In this document: one piece after another, positions 14,965-22,539 of the stretch
How the letters are laid out: the number at the start of each line of letters is the position of its first letter
Position numbering within the stretch: the stretch's first letter is position 1
From: Sediminispirochaeta sp.
GTDB taxonomy: Bacteria > Spirochaetota > Spirochaetia > B11-G9
DNA: 38,005 nt
Assembly: GCA_024763455.1 (NCBI GenBank)
Contig: JANTFL010000011.1
Span: 1-38,005 of the forward strand
Direction: 5' to 3'
Position numbers and translations under genes: made by a program
Notes under the pieces: generated by a model
Seen by the model: the letters and a program-made list of their open reading frames with translations, nothing else
Databases searched by the model: none
What the model was told of the DNA's origin: nothing

Positions 14965-16269
14965 TCAGTTTTTATCTCTCAGCTTCAATGCATTCCCATG
15001 GGTAATAAATCCTTCGTAGTCTGCCAGGGTAATGACGTGATCCCTAAAGTTGTTGTAGCCTGATTCGGTGGCATAAATAACAGAGGAGTATTTAATGAAA
15101 TCCCTTACAGAAACAGCAGAAAAAGTTTTGGCTGTTCCTCCGGTAGGTAAAACGGCATTTGCTCCGGTAACGTAGTTTGCTGCGGAGAAGGGTATGTTTT
15201 CTCCAAGCAGAATCTCGCCGGCATTCTTTATAAGTGAAAGTGTTGTAAACGGTTCTTTAGTCTGAAGCTGCAGATGTTCCGGTGCAAAGGTATTTACAAT
15301 ATCCGCTCCCTCCTCCATGGATTCGACCAAGAGAATTGCTCCGTAACCGGTAAATACATCGGTAACAAAGGTTTTTCTCGGCTCAGGTAGCTTTTCTACA
15401 AGTTTCTCTACATATTCCGCTGTTTTCTCCGCCAGGATAGGAGAGTCCGTTATAAGGATAGCAGAGGAGTCTGACCCATGTTCCGATTCAACCAGAAGGT
15501 CCAGCGCAACTTTCCAGGGGTCTGCACTGCTGTCGGCGAGAACTATTGATTCGGATGGTCCTGCTGGAAGCCCTACATCCACTGTACCGTATAACAACCT
15601 TTTTGCTGCAGTAACATACATACTACCGGGGCCTGTGATCTTGACAACCGGATCAATACTCTCCGTTCCGTATGCAAGAGCTGCAACAGCCTGGGCTCCT
15701 CCGACCCGGTAGATTTCATCAACACCGCAGAGTCTGGCCGCATAGAGACATCCAGCATCTACGTTACCTTTCCTGTCAGGAGGGGTAACCACGCAGACCC
15801 TTTCTACTCCTGCTACCTTGGCTGGAATTGCCAGCATGTAAAGCATTGAAGGGAAGCTGCCTCTGCCTCGTGGGACGTACAACCCTGCCGATTCTATTGG
15901 TGCTGGTTTTTCACCTGCAAGTATACCTGGTCTCACCTCCTTGAAGTGCATGGAAGAAGGTTTCTGGGCTTCATGAAAAAGGGTAATATTTTCTACGGCA
16001 TACTCAAGTGCTTTTTTTACATGACTGTCAAGAGTATTTTCCGCTTCCTCCAACTCTTCCTTGCCGACTTTTAAAGGAATCTCCGGATTATCAAACCTGT
16101 CGAACTGTTTGGTGAATTCCCGTAGTGCGGCATCACCATTTTTTTTGACAGCATCGATAATTCGGGACACGGATTCACTTACCCTTGAGATATCAATTCC
16201 TGACCGGTTAAGGTAATACTGCTTTTTTTCTTTCGGGAGTTTCGACCAGGTCTCTATAACAGGTTTCAT
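14965..16269 (-). CDS. Histidinol dehydrogenase family protein, probably a paralogue with another substrate
   Basis: A 434-residue HisD-family protein; the start at 16269 has an AAGGAA Shine-Dalgarno, unlike the longer in-frame start at 16341. The family signature ITGPGSMYVTAAKRLLYG is at 211-228, AGPSE at 236-240, and the catalytic pair E331-H332 (FAPEHLQ) is kept, as is H424. Compared with my memory of E. coli HisD, zinc ligand Q259 corresponds to E261 here (ESEHG), D360 to N365 (ANYVTG) and the substrate-binding H367 to A372 (NAVLPT). No other his genes are nearby. It therefore may oxidise a different alcohol, as HisD relatives such as sulfopropanediol dehydrogenase do. The reaction is unproven. 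Confidence 0.85.
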   Translation of the reverse strand: MKPVIETWSKLPKEKKQYYLNRSGIDISRVSESVSRIIDAVKKNGDAALREFTKQFDRFDNPEIPLKVGKEELEEAENTLDSHVKKALEYAVENITLFHEAQKPSSMHFKEVRPGILAGEKPAPIESAGLYVPRGRGSFPSMLYMLAIPAKVAGVERVCVVTPPDRKGNVDAGCLYAARLCGVDEIYRVGGAQAVAALAYGTESIDPVVKITGPGSMYVTAAKRLLYGTVDVGLPAGPSESIVLADSSADPWKVALDLLVESEHGSDSSAILITDSPILAEKTAEYVEKLVEKLPEPRKTFVTDVFTGYGAILLVESMEEGADIVNTFAPEHLQLQTKEPFTTLSLIKNAGEILLGENIPFSAANYVTGANAVLPTGGTAKTFSAVSVRDFIKYSSVIYATESGYNNFRDHVITLADYEGFITHGNALKLRDKN

Positions 16270-16327
16270 ACAAATTCCTTCATTGCTTTTGGGTAAAATA
16301 ATAATTATTAGAGTAACGTATAATACA

Positions 16328-16338
16328 TTGTATGACAA
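16328..16338. promoter_or_regulatory. GntR/FadR-type operator candidate
   Basis: TTGTATGACAA is an 11-bp palindrome (TTGT-n3-ACAA) matching the general pattern TnGTnnnACnA bound by FadR-subfamily GntR regulators. It lies between the divergent HisD-like and ABM genes. No GntR gene is in the window, and an 11-bp AT-rich motif can arise by chance. Confidence 0.35.
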
Positions 16339-16369
16339 CATTGATACTGGAAAAAATCCAAGGAAGGTA

Positions 16370-16375
16370 TATAAT
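16370..16375 (+). promoter_or_regulatory. -10 box of the ABM-bpt operon
   Basis: A perfect TATAAT lies at 16370-16375, 28 nt before the ATG at 16404. No good -35 box is seen at the usual distance (TGGAAA at 16348-16353 is the best candidate), so an activator may be needed. Confidence 0.35.
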
Positions 16376-16403
16376 AAGAAAAGTATGACTGCAGGAGTGT
16401 TTT

Positions 16404-16697
16404 ATGGTTGTGTATGGTGTCGATGTATACTTGGTACAGGGCGGGCAGGATATTTTTATTAAAGCAACACTTGCCAATAGAGAAGGGACCCGCAAAGAGG
16501 AGGGTAATATACGGTTTGATGTACTGCAAATGGAGGATGATCCATCCCATTTTTTCCTTTATGAAGTCTACCGCTCAGAGGATGATGTAAAAACTCATAA
16601 GGAGACAGAACATTATCTGGTATGGCGTAAAACTGTTGCTCCTTTAATGGCGAAACCGCGGAAGGGAATCAGGTATAAACCTCTTTCAGAAATATAG
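16404..16697 (+). CDS. Antibiotic biosynthesis monooxygenase (ABM) domain protein, LsrG/YgiN-like
   Basis: A 97-residue single-domain protein of the ABM superfamily. The typical blocks are FIKATLANREGTRKEEGNIRFDV and FFLYEVYRSEDDVKTHKETEHY, which define the dimeric ferredoxin-like fold of LsrG, YgiN and small cofactor-free monooxygenases or isomerases. The conserved EEGNIRFDV and HKETEHYLVW residues are intact. The substrate cannot be inferred; no lsr genes are nearby. A clear AGGAG Shine-Dalgarno precedes the ATG. The bpt gene follows after 3 nt, so translation is probably coupled. It is divergent from the HisD-like gene. Confidence 0.85.
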   Translation: MVVYGVDVYLVQGGQDIFIKATLANREGTRKEEGNIRFDVLQMEDDPSHFFLYEVYRSEDDVKTHKETEHYLVWRKTVAPLMAKPRKGIRYKPLSEI

Positions 16698-16700
16698 TTT

Positions 16701-17447
16701 ATGCTCCGCGGTTATACCCTTGGAGATACTGAATCATCGTGCCCCTACATTGATGGGCAGACATTTGTAAGTGAAAGTTATCTAATTGAGGATGTAAGTG
16801 ACGAGGAGATAGACCTCCTCCTTGACCGGGGATATAGACATTTTGGGAAGTTTTTTTTCCGGCCTGTCTGCAGGAGCTGCCATAGGTGCCTGCCGATACG
16901 AATCCCGGTAGAAAGATACGAATTCTCCCGTAATGCCCGGCGGCTTTTTAAAAAGTATGAACCTTTCAGGATCAATGTTGTTGATAATCCGGAGGTTTCG
17001 GAAGAAAAATTCCTTCTCTACAAAAAGCATAAGATCCGGTTTAGTGAGACGGACGATTCTGAAACCGGGGTAGAAGGATTTGAACAGTTTGCAGAATCAT
17101 TTTTTACCAATTTTTCGTTTTCCAAAACAATCGAAATCAGAGACAGGGATAAACTGATTGCTGTTACCCATATGGATGCCGGACTGGAAGCTAACTCCGC
17201 CATCTACTGCTATTACGATACCGATTATCAGGGTTTGAGTCCCGGCAGGTTTTCAATATACAAGGGAATCGAACTGGCAAAGAACAGCGGTAAGAGATAT
17301 TACTATCTGGGATACTATGTAGAGGGCAATCCCCACATGTCGTACAAAGGTATGTACAAGCCGAATGAAATACTGTGTCAGGAGGGGAAGTGGATAGATG
17401 GACCTCCTGAGGGTCATGAATTTCACCCCCTGTACCGGCTTATTTAA
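16701..17447 (+). CDS. bpt: Aspartate/glutamate leucyltransferase Bpt (N-end rule)
   Basis: A 248-residue member of the Bpt/ATE family, which transfers leucine from Leu-tRNA to proteins with N-terminal Asp or Glu and so marks them for ClpS-ClpAP degradation. The N-terminal domain shows C14 in SSCPYIDGQTF and the cluster HFGKFFFRPVC-RSC-HRC with C57, C60 and C63, then LPIRIPV and FSRNARRLFKKY. The GNAT-like C-terminal half has KRYYYLGYYVEGNPHMSYKG, typical for the family. It starts 3 nt after the ABM stop and has no own Shine-Dalgarno, so it relies on coupling. No clpS or aat is in the window. It is cytoplasmic. Confidence 0.9.
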   Translation: MLRGYTLGDTESSCPYIDGQTFVSESYLIEDVSDEEIDLLLDRGYRHFGKFFFRPVCRSCHRCLPIRIPVERYEFSRNARRLFKKYEPFRINVVDNPEVSEEKFLLYKKHKIRFSETDDSETGVEGFEQFAESFFTNFSFSKTIEIRDRDKLIAVTHMDAGLEANSAIYCYYDTDYQGLSPGRFSIYKGIELAKNSGKRYYYLGYYVEGNPHMSYKGMYKPNEILCQEGKWIDGPPEGHEFHPLYRLI

Positions 17448-17450
17448 AAC

Positions 17451-17479
17451 TTGCACTGATCCTTTTGATGGATTATAGT
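17451..17479 (+). promoter_or_regulatory. Promoter of the acyl-CoA ligase gene
   Basis: TTGCAC (17451-17456) and TATAGT (17474-17479) are exactly 17 nt apart, directly after the bpt stop codon. The leader of about 15-20 nt carries a CGGAGG Shine-Dalgarno. Confidence 0.6.
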
Positions 17480-17500
17480 CGAAGAAACGGAGGATAAAGT

Positions 17501-19231
17501 ATGTATACACATAGAGAACCCTGGAAGAAGCTTGATAAGTACCGGGGAAACAGGTTTGAAGGTGAATGGCCGACTATTCCGGAGCTGTTTGCTATTACTG
17601 CCGGTGAGTTTCCGGATAACCGCTGTTTTTCTATCTACGAACCTGATAACCTGTTCTTTACCTATTCTCAAGCCCTTGAGAAAATAGAAGCTGTTTCAGC
17701 ATATCTTGCAGAGATCGGGGTAAAAAGAGGTGTGAAGGTAGCACTTACTGGTAAAAATTCCCCTGAATGGACAATTGCATATCTGTCAATCCTTTTTGCC
17801 GGGGGAACAGTTGTCCCCATCGACTATCAGTTGAAATCAGAAGAGATTACTGCACTTTTTGAGTTTTCAGATGCTGAAATTTTCTTTATAGATACCGAAA
17901 AATATGATGAAATAACACCCTCGAAGGGCACAATCCGTAAACTCTCTCTATCTACCGAAAAACCTGAGTATATTCTGGATGTAAAAAAGGGGGAGGGCAG
18001 TGGGGTAGCCATAGAGAAGCCGCTTTCCGAAGACCTGGCTGCAATTCTCTATACCTCCGGAACAACAGGGAACCAGAAGGGGGTAATGCTTACCCACAAA
18101 AACCTTGTTAGTGACTGTTTTCTCAGCCAGGGGCATATGGAAATACTGAGCACTGATGTCTTTTATGCGTTGCTGCCGCTGCATCATTCATATACCATGC
18201 TTGCTGTATTTATCGAGGCTCTTTCAGTAGGAGCGGAAATTGTTTTTGCCAAAAAACTTGTTGTAACACAGATCCTAAAGGACCTGAAGCAGGGGAAAGT
18301 AACCATGTTCCTTGCAATCCCCATGCTTTTTAACAAGATGCTTAAGGCCCTTATGAACGGGGTGAAAGAAAAAGGGATTCTTCTGTACGGGATAATCAGG
18401 GGGCTCATGTATGTAAGCGGATTTATTAAAAAAACTACAGGAATTAATCCGGGTAAGAAAATGTTCGGATTCCTGTTGAAAAAACTTTCCCTGGAAACCA
18501 ACAGAATATGCATCTGCGGCGGAGGACCCCTTCCGGCTTCAACGTTTAGTATGTTTAATCAGCTCGGAATAGATTTTGTTCAGGGTTACGGGTTGACCGA
18601 AACATCTCCCATTGTGGCCTTAAATCCTATAGAACACTACAAAGAGGCTTCGGTAGGAGCAGTTGTCCCCGGAGCGGAGATGAAGATTTCCAACCCCGAT
18701 GATGAGGGCAGTGGAGAGATCCTTATTAAAGGACCTATGGTTATGCAGGGGTACTATAAAAATCCTGAAGCAACAAAGGAAGTCTTTACCGACGACGGTT
18801 GGTTTAAGAGCGGTGATGTGGGGTACCTTGATGATGAAAACTACCTGTATCTTACCGGCCGGAAGAAATCGCTGATAGTAACCGAAGGGGGTAAAAACGT
18901 ATTTCCAGAAGAGATCGAAGATCATTTTCAACTGGATGACGAAATTGAGCAGGTCCTTGTCCGGGGGTACGTCCTGGATCAAAAGATGAAGACTGAGGGA
19001 ATTGAAGTTTTAATTTACCCCAATGAAGAAGCATTAAAAAAGGTTTTCGAAAAATCAGGGGAAAAGAAGGATCCAGAGAATACCCGGAGGATATTTGAAA
19101 AGATAGTAGACAGGGTGAATAGAGAAGTCCTGCCTTACAAAAGAATATCCAAACTGACCATTCTGGATGAACCGATGGAGATGACAACTACGAAAAAGAT
19201 CAAGAGGCACAAACTTTCTGCTGATAATTAA
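17501..19231 (+). CDS. AMP-dependent (long-chain fatty acid) acyl-CoA synthetase
   Basis: A 576-residue adenylate-forming enzyme that activates a carboxylic acid, most likely a fatty acid, to acyl-AMP and then acyl-CoA. Motifs are complete: the P-loop YTSGTTGNQKG at 184-194, GYGLTETSP at 362-370, SGD at 437-439, and GRKKSLIVTEGGKNVFPEEIE from 453, typical of the FadD/ACSL and AMP-acid ligase group. A second catalytic-type lysine is in the TTTKKIKRHKL tail. There is no signal peptide; it may associate with the membrane. It has its own promoter and a CGGAGG Shine-Dalgarno, and is followed after 2 nt by a secreted protein gene. Confidence 0.92.
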   Translation: MYTHREPWKKLDKYRGNRFEGEWPTIPELFAITAGEFPDNRCFSIYEPDNLFFTYSQALEKIEAVSAYLAEIGVKRGVKVALTGKNSPEWTIAYLSILFAGGTVVPIDYQLKSEEITALFEFSDAEIFFIDTEKYDEITPSKGTIRKLSLSTEKPEYILDVKKGEGSGVAIEKPLSEDLAAILYTSGTTGNQKGVMLTHKNLVSDCFLSQGHMEILSTDVFYALLPLHHSYTMLAVFIEALSVGAEIVFAKKLVVTQILKDLKQGKVTMFLAIPMLFNKMLKALMNGVKEKGILLYGIIRGLMYVSGFIKKTTGINPGKKMFGFLLKKLSLETNRICICGGGPLPASTFSMFNQLGIDFVQGYGLTETSPIVALNPIEHYKEASVGAVVPGAEMKISNPDDEGSGEILIKGPMVMQGYYKNPEATKEVFTDDGWFKSGDVGYLDDENYLYLTGRKKSLIVTEGGKNVFPEEIEDHFQLDDEIEQVLVRGYVLDQKMKTEGIEVLIYPNEEALKKVFEKSGEKKDPENTRRIFEKIVDRVNREVLPYKRISKLTILDEPMEMTTTKKIKRHKLSADN

Positions 19232-19233
19232 GT

Positions 19234-20364
19234 ATGAAGTATAAATTTCTGATTATTCTTGTTTTTATCATAACCTCCGGGTTGTTTGCGAAGGAACTCG
19301 GATTCTTTGAAACCTGTAGTGTCTATATCCCTGAAGGCTGGGGAGTGCTGGGGAGTGAGAATGACAAAGTTACGTTCTCTGATCCCTCTCAAAATGCATT
19401 TCTGCAGATCAAGCGTTACCCGGGGGAGACTTTTAACAGCCCTGAGCAGATCTATTCATCGGTGCTTTCCAGACTGAACGGAAAGGGGGAAGGAGACGGT
19501 TTCAAGTACGATACACGGCCATCATATTTCGGGAACATAAGTTTCCTTCTTTCCGGTAAGGGGTATCAGGGGTTCACTGTCTGTATTGACGGAGAAGATT
19601 TTGATTATGTAATTCTCTCGTTTTCCCTTTCAAATCTGGCAGGCAGCTATCATGATTTTATCCTTTCTGCCATGGATTCTTTTGCTCTGGATGATGCCGG
19701 TCGATACAGTCCGGGAGTTGTAAGCCAGTATTACTATCCCGTCCCGGGTATGGAAAAATCCATTAACTACCTTGATATAAACGGGGAAAAGGTACTGTAT
19801 ACCCATGACATGAATGAGCAGGAAGCAGCGCAGGTCGTGGTTGAGAGAGAGGCGCGTGTTTTTTCTGCTTATGTAAAGACAAAAATGGTAAACGAGGCCT
19901 GGACCAGATATTACCGTATCCTCTACCGGGACAATTACCGGCGTCTGGACCGGATATCATGGATAGTGGCTCAGCATTTAGACCCCGGCTTTTCATCCTT
20001 AAGTGATTATGAGAAAAGTACACTGCTCCTATCCTGGATTCAAAAGTATGAATACTACCGGACGGGAACACTTTCAGATGTTTTAAGCCCCATATCGTGT
20101 CTTGTCCAGGAGAAAGGGGACTGCGATTCGCGGGTATTATTATACCTCATTCTTCTTAAACACTATGGTATTGATGGGATACTTATGGTATCTTCTGTCT
20201 ACAGTCACAGTATTGCTGCTGTAAATATTGAAGGGGAGGGGGCGCGGTTCTTATTTGATGGAGTGCAGTACCTTGTTGCTGAAACGACCGATGATGTCTC
20301 CATCGGACTAATAGACCGGGCGATGGCGGATCCTGCAAACTGGCTGGGGATACAGTTTCCGTAA
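19234..20364 (+). CDS. Secreted transglutaminase-like domain protein
   Basis: A 376-residue exported protein. Residues 1-19 are a signal peptide (MKYKFLIILVFIITSGLFAK). The N-terminal half (about 20-155) is a beta-rich region without recognised motif. The C-terminal half has a transglutaminase-like/cysteine-protease fold: C297 in KGDCDSR, H325 in VYSHSIAAV and D342 in FLFDGVQY make a plausible Cys-His-Asp triad. Such proteins act in the periplasm or on the cell surface as proteases or cross-linkers; the specific role is unknown. It has no own Shine-Dalgarno, starts 2 nt after the ligase stop and is probably coupled to it. Confidence 0.8.
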   Translation: MKYKFLIILVFIITSGLFAKELGFFETCSVYIPEGWGVLGSENDKVTFSDPSQNAFLQIKRYPGETFNSPEQIYSSVLSRLNGKGEGDGFKYDTRPSYFGNISFLLSGKGYQGFTVCIDGEDFDYVILSFSLSNLAGSYHDFILSAMDSFALDDAGRYSPGVVSQYYYPVPGMEKSINYLDINGEKVLYTHDMNEQEAAQVVVEREARVFSAYVKTKMVNEAWTRYYRILYRDNYRRLDRISWIVAQHLDPGFSSLSDYEKSTLLLSWIQKYEYYRTGTLSDVLSPISCLVQEKGDCDSRVLLYLILLKHYGIDGILMVSSVYSHSIAAVNIEGEGARFLFDGVQYLVAETTDDVSIGLIDRAMADPANWLGIQFP

Positions 20365-20385
20365 AATCAAGAATAAGGAAAGAGA

Positions 20386-20703
20386 ATGATAGAGTTAAGC
20401 GGTTTCCAACGCAATTTTTTAAGAAAGAGAGCACACGGTTTAAAGCCGGTGGTTATGCTGGGAAAGCATGGACTTACCCGTGAAGTTACCGATGCAATTG
20501 ACAAGGCTCTTGAAGATCATGAGCTTATCAAGGTGAAATTTGTGGATTACAAAGAGGAGAAAAAATCCTTGGCAAAAAGTTTCAGCGAGAAGCTGAACGC
20601 AAATTTGATTTCGGTTATCGGCAACATCGCAATAATTTACCGGGAAAGTTCCAATCCGGAAAAAAAAGAGATCTTTATTCCCGGTACTCATATGAAAAAG
20701 TAG
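20386..20703 (+). CDS. yhbY: YhbY-type CRM-domain RNA-binding protein
   Basis: A 105-residue single CRM domain protein. It has FLRKRAHGLKPVVMLGKHGLTREV near the start (with the GKxG-type loop) and VIGNIAIIYRESSN at the end, as in E. coli YhbY, which binds the pre-50S ribosomal subunit during assembly. The protein is basic and cytoplasmic. An AAGGAAAGAG Shine-Dalgarno precedes the ATG, 21 nt after the transglutaminase-like gene. Its stop codon is directly next to the stop codon of the convergent deaminase gene. Confidence 0.93.
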   Translation: MIELSGFQRNFLRKRAHGLKPVVMLGKHGLTREVTDAIDKALEDHELIKVKFVDYKEEKKSLAKSFSEKLNANLISVIGNIAIIYRESSNPEKKEIFIPGTHMKK

Positions 20704-21195
20704 TTATTGATCCCGGTATTTCATTACCTCATCACTTACGTAATCAAGCTGCACCCCTGCCTGCTGAAACATCCCCTCTGATTCTTCGCCGGCGTGGTAC
20801 TTCTTTTCACAGACCACCCTTTTAATTCCGCAGTTAATGATCAGCATTGCACAGGTTCTGCAGGGTGTCATGCGGCAGTAGAGAGTAGCTCCGTCAATGG
20901 CAATACCTCTCTTGGCCGCCTGGCAGATAGCGTTCTGTTCAGCGTGAACAGTCCGCACACAATGGGTTGTAACATGTCCGTCTTCATGTACGGTCTTTTT
21001 TAACTGATGCCCGACATCATCACAATGGGGCAGCCCCTGGGGAGACCCCACGTATCCTGTAACCAGGATCTGCCTGTCTTTGGCAATAACACATCCGCTC
21101 CTGCCCCTGTCGCAGGTAGCACGTTTTGAGATTGCATCTGCAACTTCCATAAAGTATTCGTCCCATGATGGGCGTACATATTTTTCTTCACTCAT
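20704..21195 (-). CDS. dCMP deaminase (ComEB-like)
   Basis: A 163-residue zinc deaminase of the dCMP/ComEB group, which converts dCMP to dUMP for thymidylate synthesis. Zinc is bound by H84 in TVHAEQNAI, with E86 as the proton shuttle, and by C112 and C115 in PCRTCAMLI. The insert with H57, C58 and H71 (GLPHCDDVGHQLKKTVHEDGH) is the second zinc-binding region typical of this group. The ATG at 21195 has no Shine-Dalgarno; the -10 box of a good promoter ends 6 nt upstream, so the mRNA is probably leaderless. It is divergent from the alcohol dehydrogenase gene over a 64-bp space. Confidence 0.92.
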   Translation of the reverse strand: MSEEKYVRPSWDEYFMEVADAISKRATCDRGRSGCVIAKDRQILVTGYVGSPQGLPHCDDVGHQLKKTVHEDGHVTTHCVRTVHAEQNAICQAAKRGIAIDGATLYCRMTPCRTCAMLIINCGIKRVVCEKKYHAGEESEGMFQQAGVQLDYVSDEVMKYRDQ

Positions 21196-21201
21196 AAAAG
21201 A

Positions 21202-21230
21202 ACTATATTCTAAAACTATTTATTTGACAA
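21202..21230 (-). promoter_or_regulatory. Leaderless promoter of the dCMP deaminase gene
   Basis: TTGTCA (21230-21225) and TATAGT (21207-21202) are 17 nt apart on the minus strand. Six nt (TCTTTT) lie between the -10 box and the ATG at 21195. Its -35 box overlaps the -35 box of the rightward promoter on the other strand. Confidence 0.65.
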
Positions 21231-21253
21231 ATGATAATTTTAACACGTATTAT
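21224..21253 (+). promoter_or_regulatory. Leaderless promoter of the iron-type alcohol dehydrogenase gene
   Basis: A perfect TTGACA (21224-21229) and TATTAT (21248-21253) are 18 nt apart. Exactly 6 nt (TATAGA) remain before the ATG at 21260. No Shine-Dalgarno can be found before this or a nearby start. The geometry supports 21260 as the true start; the long in-frame extension to 21080 would lie in the deaminase gene. Confidence 0.65.
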
Positions 21254-21259
21254 TATAGA

Positions 21260-22438
21260 ATGAAGAGATTTGTGATCAACCCCACACCAGGACTTTATTA
21301 TGGCAAAGATATAATCCTTGAGCTTCCCGATTTTATTGCGGAGAAGGGATTCGGAAAAATTGCCCTTATTACCGGAAAGTCCTCTTTTTTCAGATCAGAG
21401 AGCTGGAAGGTACTAACTGACACCTTGAAAAGAAAGGGGATACAGTATATTCACTTTACGGCATCGGGGGAGAACGATCCCGGCGCTATAGACCGGATTG
21501 TTGCATCGTTATCCGGCGAAGGGATAGATGCCGTTACCGCTGTCGGCGGTGGAACAGTGATCGATGCAGGAAAAGCAGTATCTGCAATGCTCTGCATGGA
21601 AGGTTCAATCACTGATTACCTGGAAGGAGTCGGAACAAAAGCTCCGACGGGGGCGAAACTGCCTTTTATCGCTGTGCCCACAACATCAGGAACAGGTTCA
21701 GAGGCGACGAAGAATGCAGTGATAAGCAAGATCGGTCCCGGAGGATTCAAAAAATCTCTCCGTCACAATAACTATATTCCGGAAGCTGCATTTCTTGATC
21801 CCGCCCTGATCACAGGCTGCCCTCAGGATATAACTGCAGCCAGCGGTCTCGATGCCATAACTCAGCTTATAGAAGCTTACGTCTCAACCGGTTCCAACAA
21901 GTACACAGATGCTCTTGCGATCGAAGGTCTTCGGTTCGCGGGAAAGAGTTTCCCCTGGACCATTGAAGAGGGAAGTGATATAGAAGCCAGGGGTTCCATG
22001 GCTCTTGCGGCCTATTTATCAGGCGTTGCTCTTGCCAATGCGGGGCTGGGAGTAATTCATGGAGCAGCTTCAACCCTCGGGGCTATGCATCAAATACCCC
22101 ACGGTGTTGTATGCGGAACCCTGTTGGGAGCGGCAACAGAAAGAATCATTGAGAAAGTAAGCTCTGGTGAAGAGGGCTGGAACAATTCAACATTGAAACG
22201 GTATGCAACATCAGGGATCGCCCTGAACGGTAAAGATGCAGGGAGTATTGAGGACAATTGCCAATCACTTGTCAGCCGGTTAAATAAATGGATAAAACGG
22301 TATGGGATAAAGCGGCTCGGAGAATACGGGTTCACAAAAGAAGAACTTAAAAGAGCAGCAGGTAGTGTCTCCCCGAAAAATACCCCTGTTGAACTGGATA
22401 CAAAAGAGATTGAGCTGATACTGTTGTCACGGCTCTAG
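21260..22438 (+). CDS. Iron-containing alcohol dehydrogenase family protein
   Basis: A 392-residue group III dehydrogenase. The NAD-binding GGGTVIDAGKAV starts at residue 96 and PTTSGTGSEAT is at 140-150. Compared with my memory of FucO, metal ligands D198 (GLDAI), H267 (GVIHG) and H281 (IPHG) are kept, but the ligand H200 of FucO is Q202 here, and the nicotinamide-side H267 of FucO is S271. A glutamine at this site occurs in a subgroup of the family, so the protein may still bind metal. It probably acts on a primary alcohol or aldehyde; the substrate is unknown. A strong terminator follows at 22472. Start explained under the promoter. Confidence 0.88.
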   Translation: MKRFVINPTPGLYYGKDIILELPDFIAEKGFGKIALITGKSSFFRSESWKVLTDTLKRKGIQYIHFTASGENDPGAIDRIVASLSGEGIDAVTAVGGGTVIDAGKAVSAMLCMEGSITDYLEGVGTKAPTGAKLPFIAVPTTSGTGSEATKNAVISKIGPGGFKKSLRHNNYIPEAAFLDPALITGCPQDITAASGLDAITQLIEAYVSTGSNKYTDALAIEGLRFAGKSFPWTIEEGSDIEARGSMALAAYLSGVALANAGLGVIHGAASTLGAMHQIPHGVVCGTLLGAATERIIEKVSSGEEGWNNSTLKRYATSGIALNGKDAGSIEDNCQSLVSRLNKWIKRYGIKRLGEYGFTKEELKRAAGSVSPKNTPVELDTKEIELILLSRL

Positions 22439-22471
22439 GGGTACATATTCCCATTCTTCTGAGTACAGAAA

Positions 22472-22505
22472 CCGGCACGGTTCCCCGTGCCGGCTGTTAT
22501 TTTCT
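22472..22505 (+). terminator. Intrinsic terminator after the alcohol dehydrogenase gene
   Basis: A perfect 9-bp stem CCGGCACGG / CCGTGCCGG (22472-22480 and 22485-22493) with a TTCC loop is followed by CTGTTATTTT. It is the clearest terminator in the window. On the minus strand the stem is followed by TTTCTGT, so it may also serve the lipoprotein gene that ends at 22540. Confidence 0.85.
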
Positions 22506-22539
22506 CAAATGGAGAGGATGCTTTTTAATCCTTATACCA

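Noticed and set aside
14965..16269. Part of a histidine biosynthesis operon
   Set aside because: No other his gene is present, and residues for zinc and substrate binding differ from HisD.
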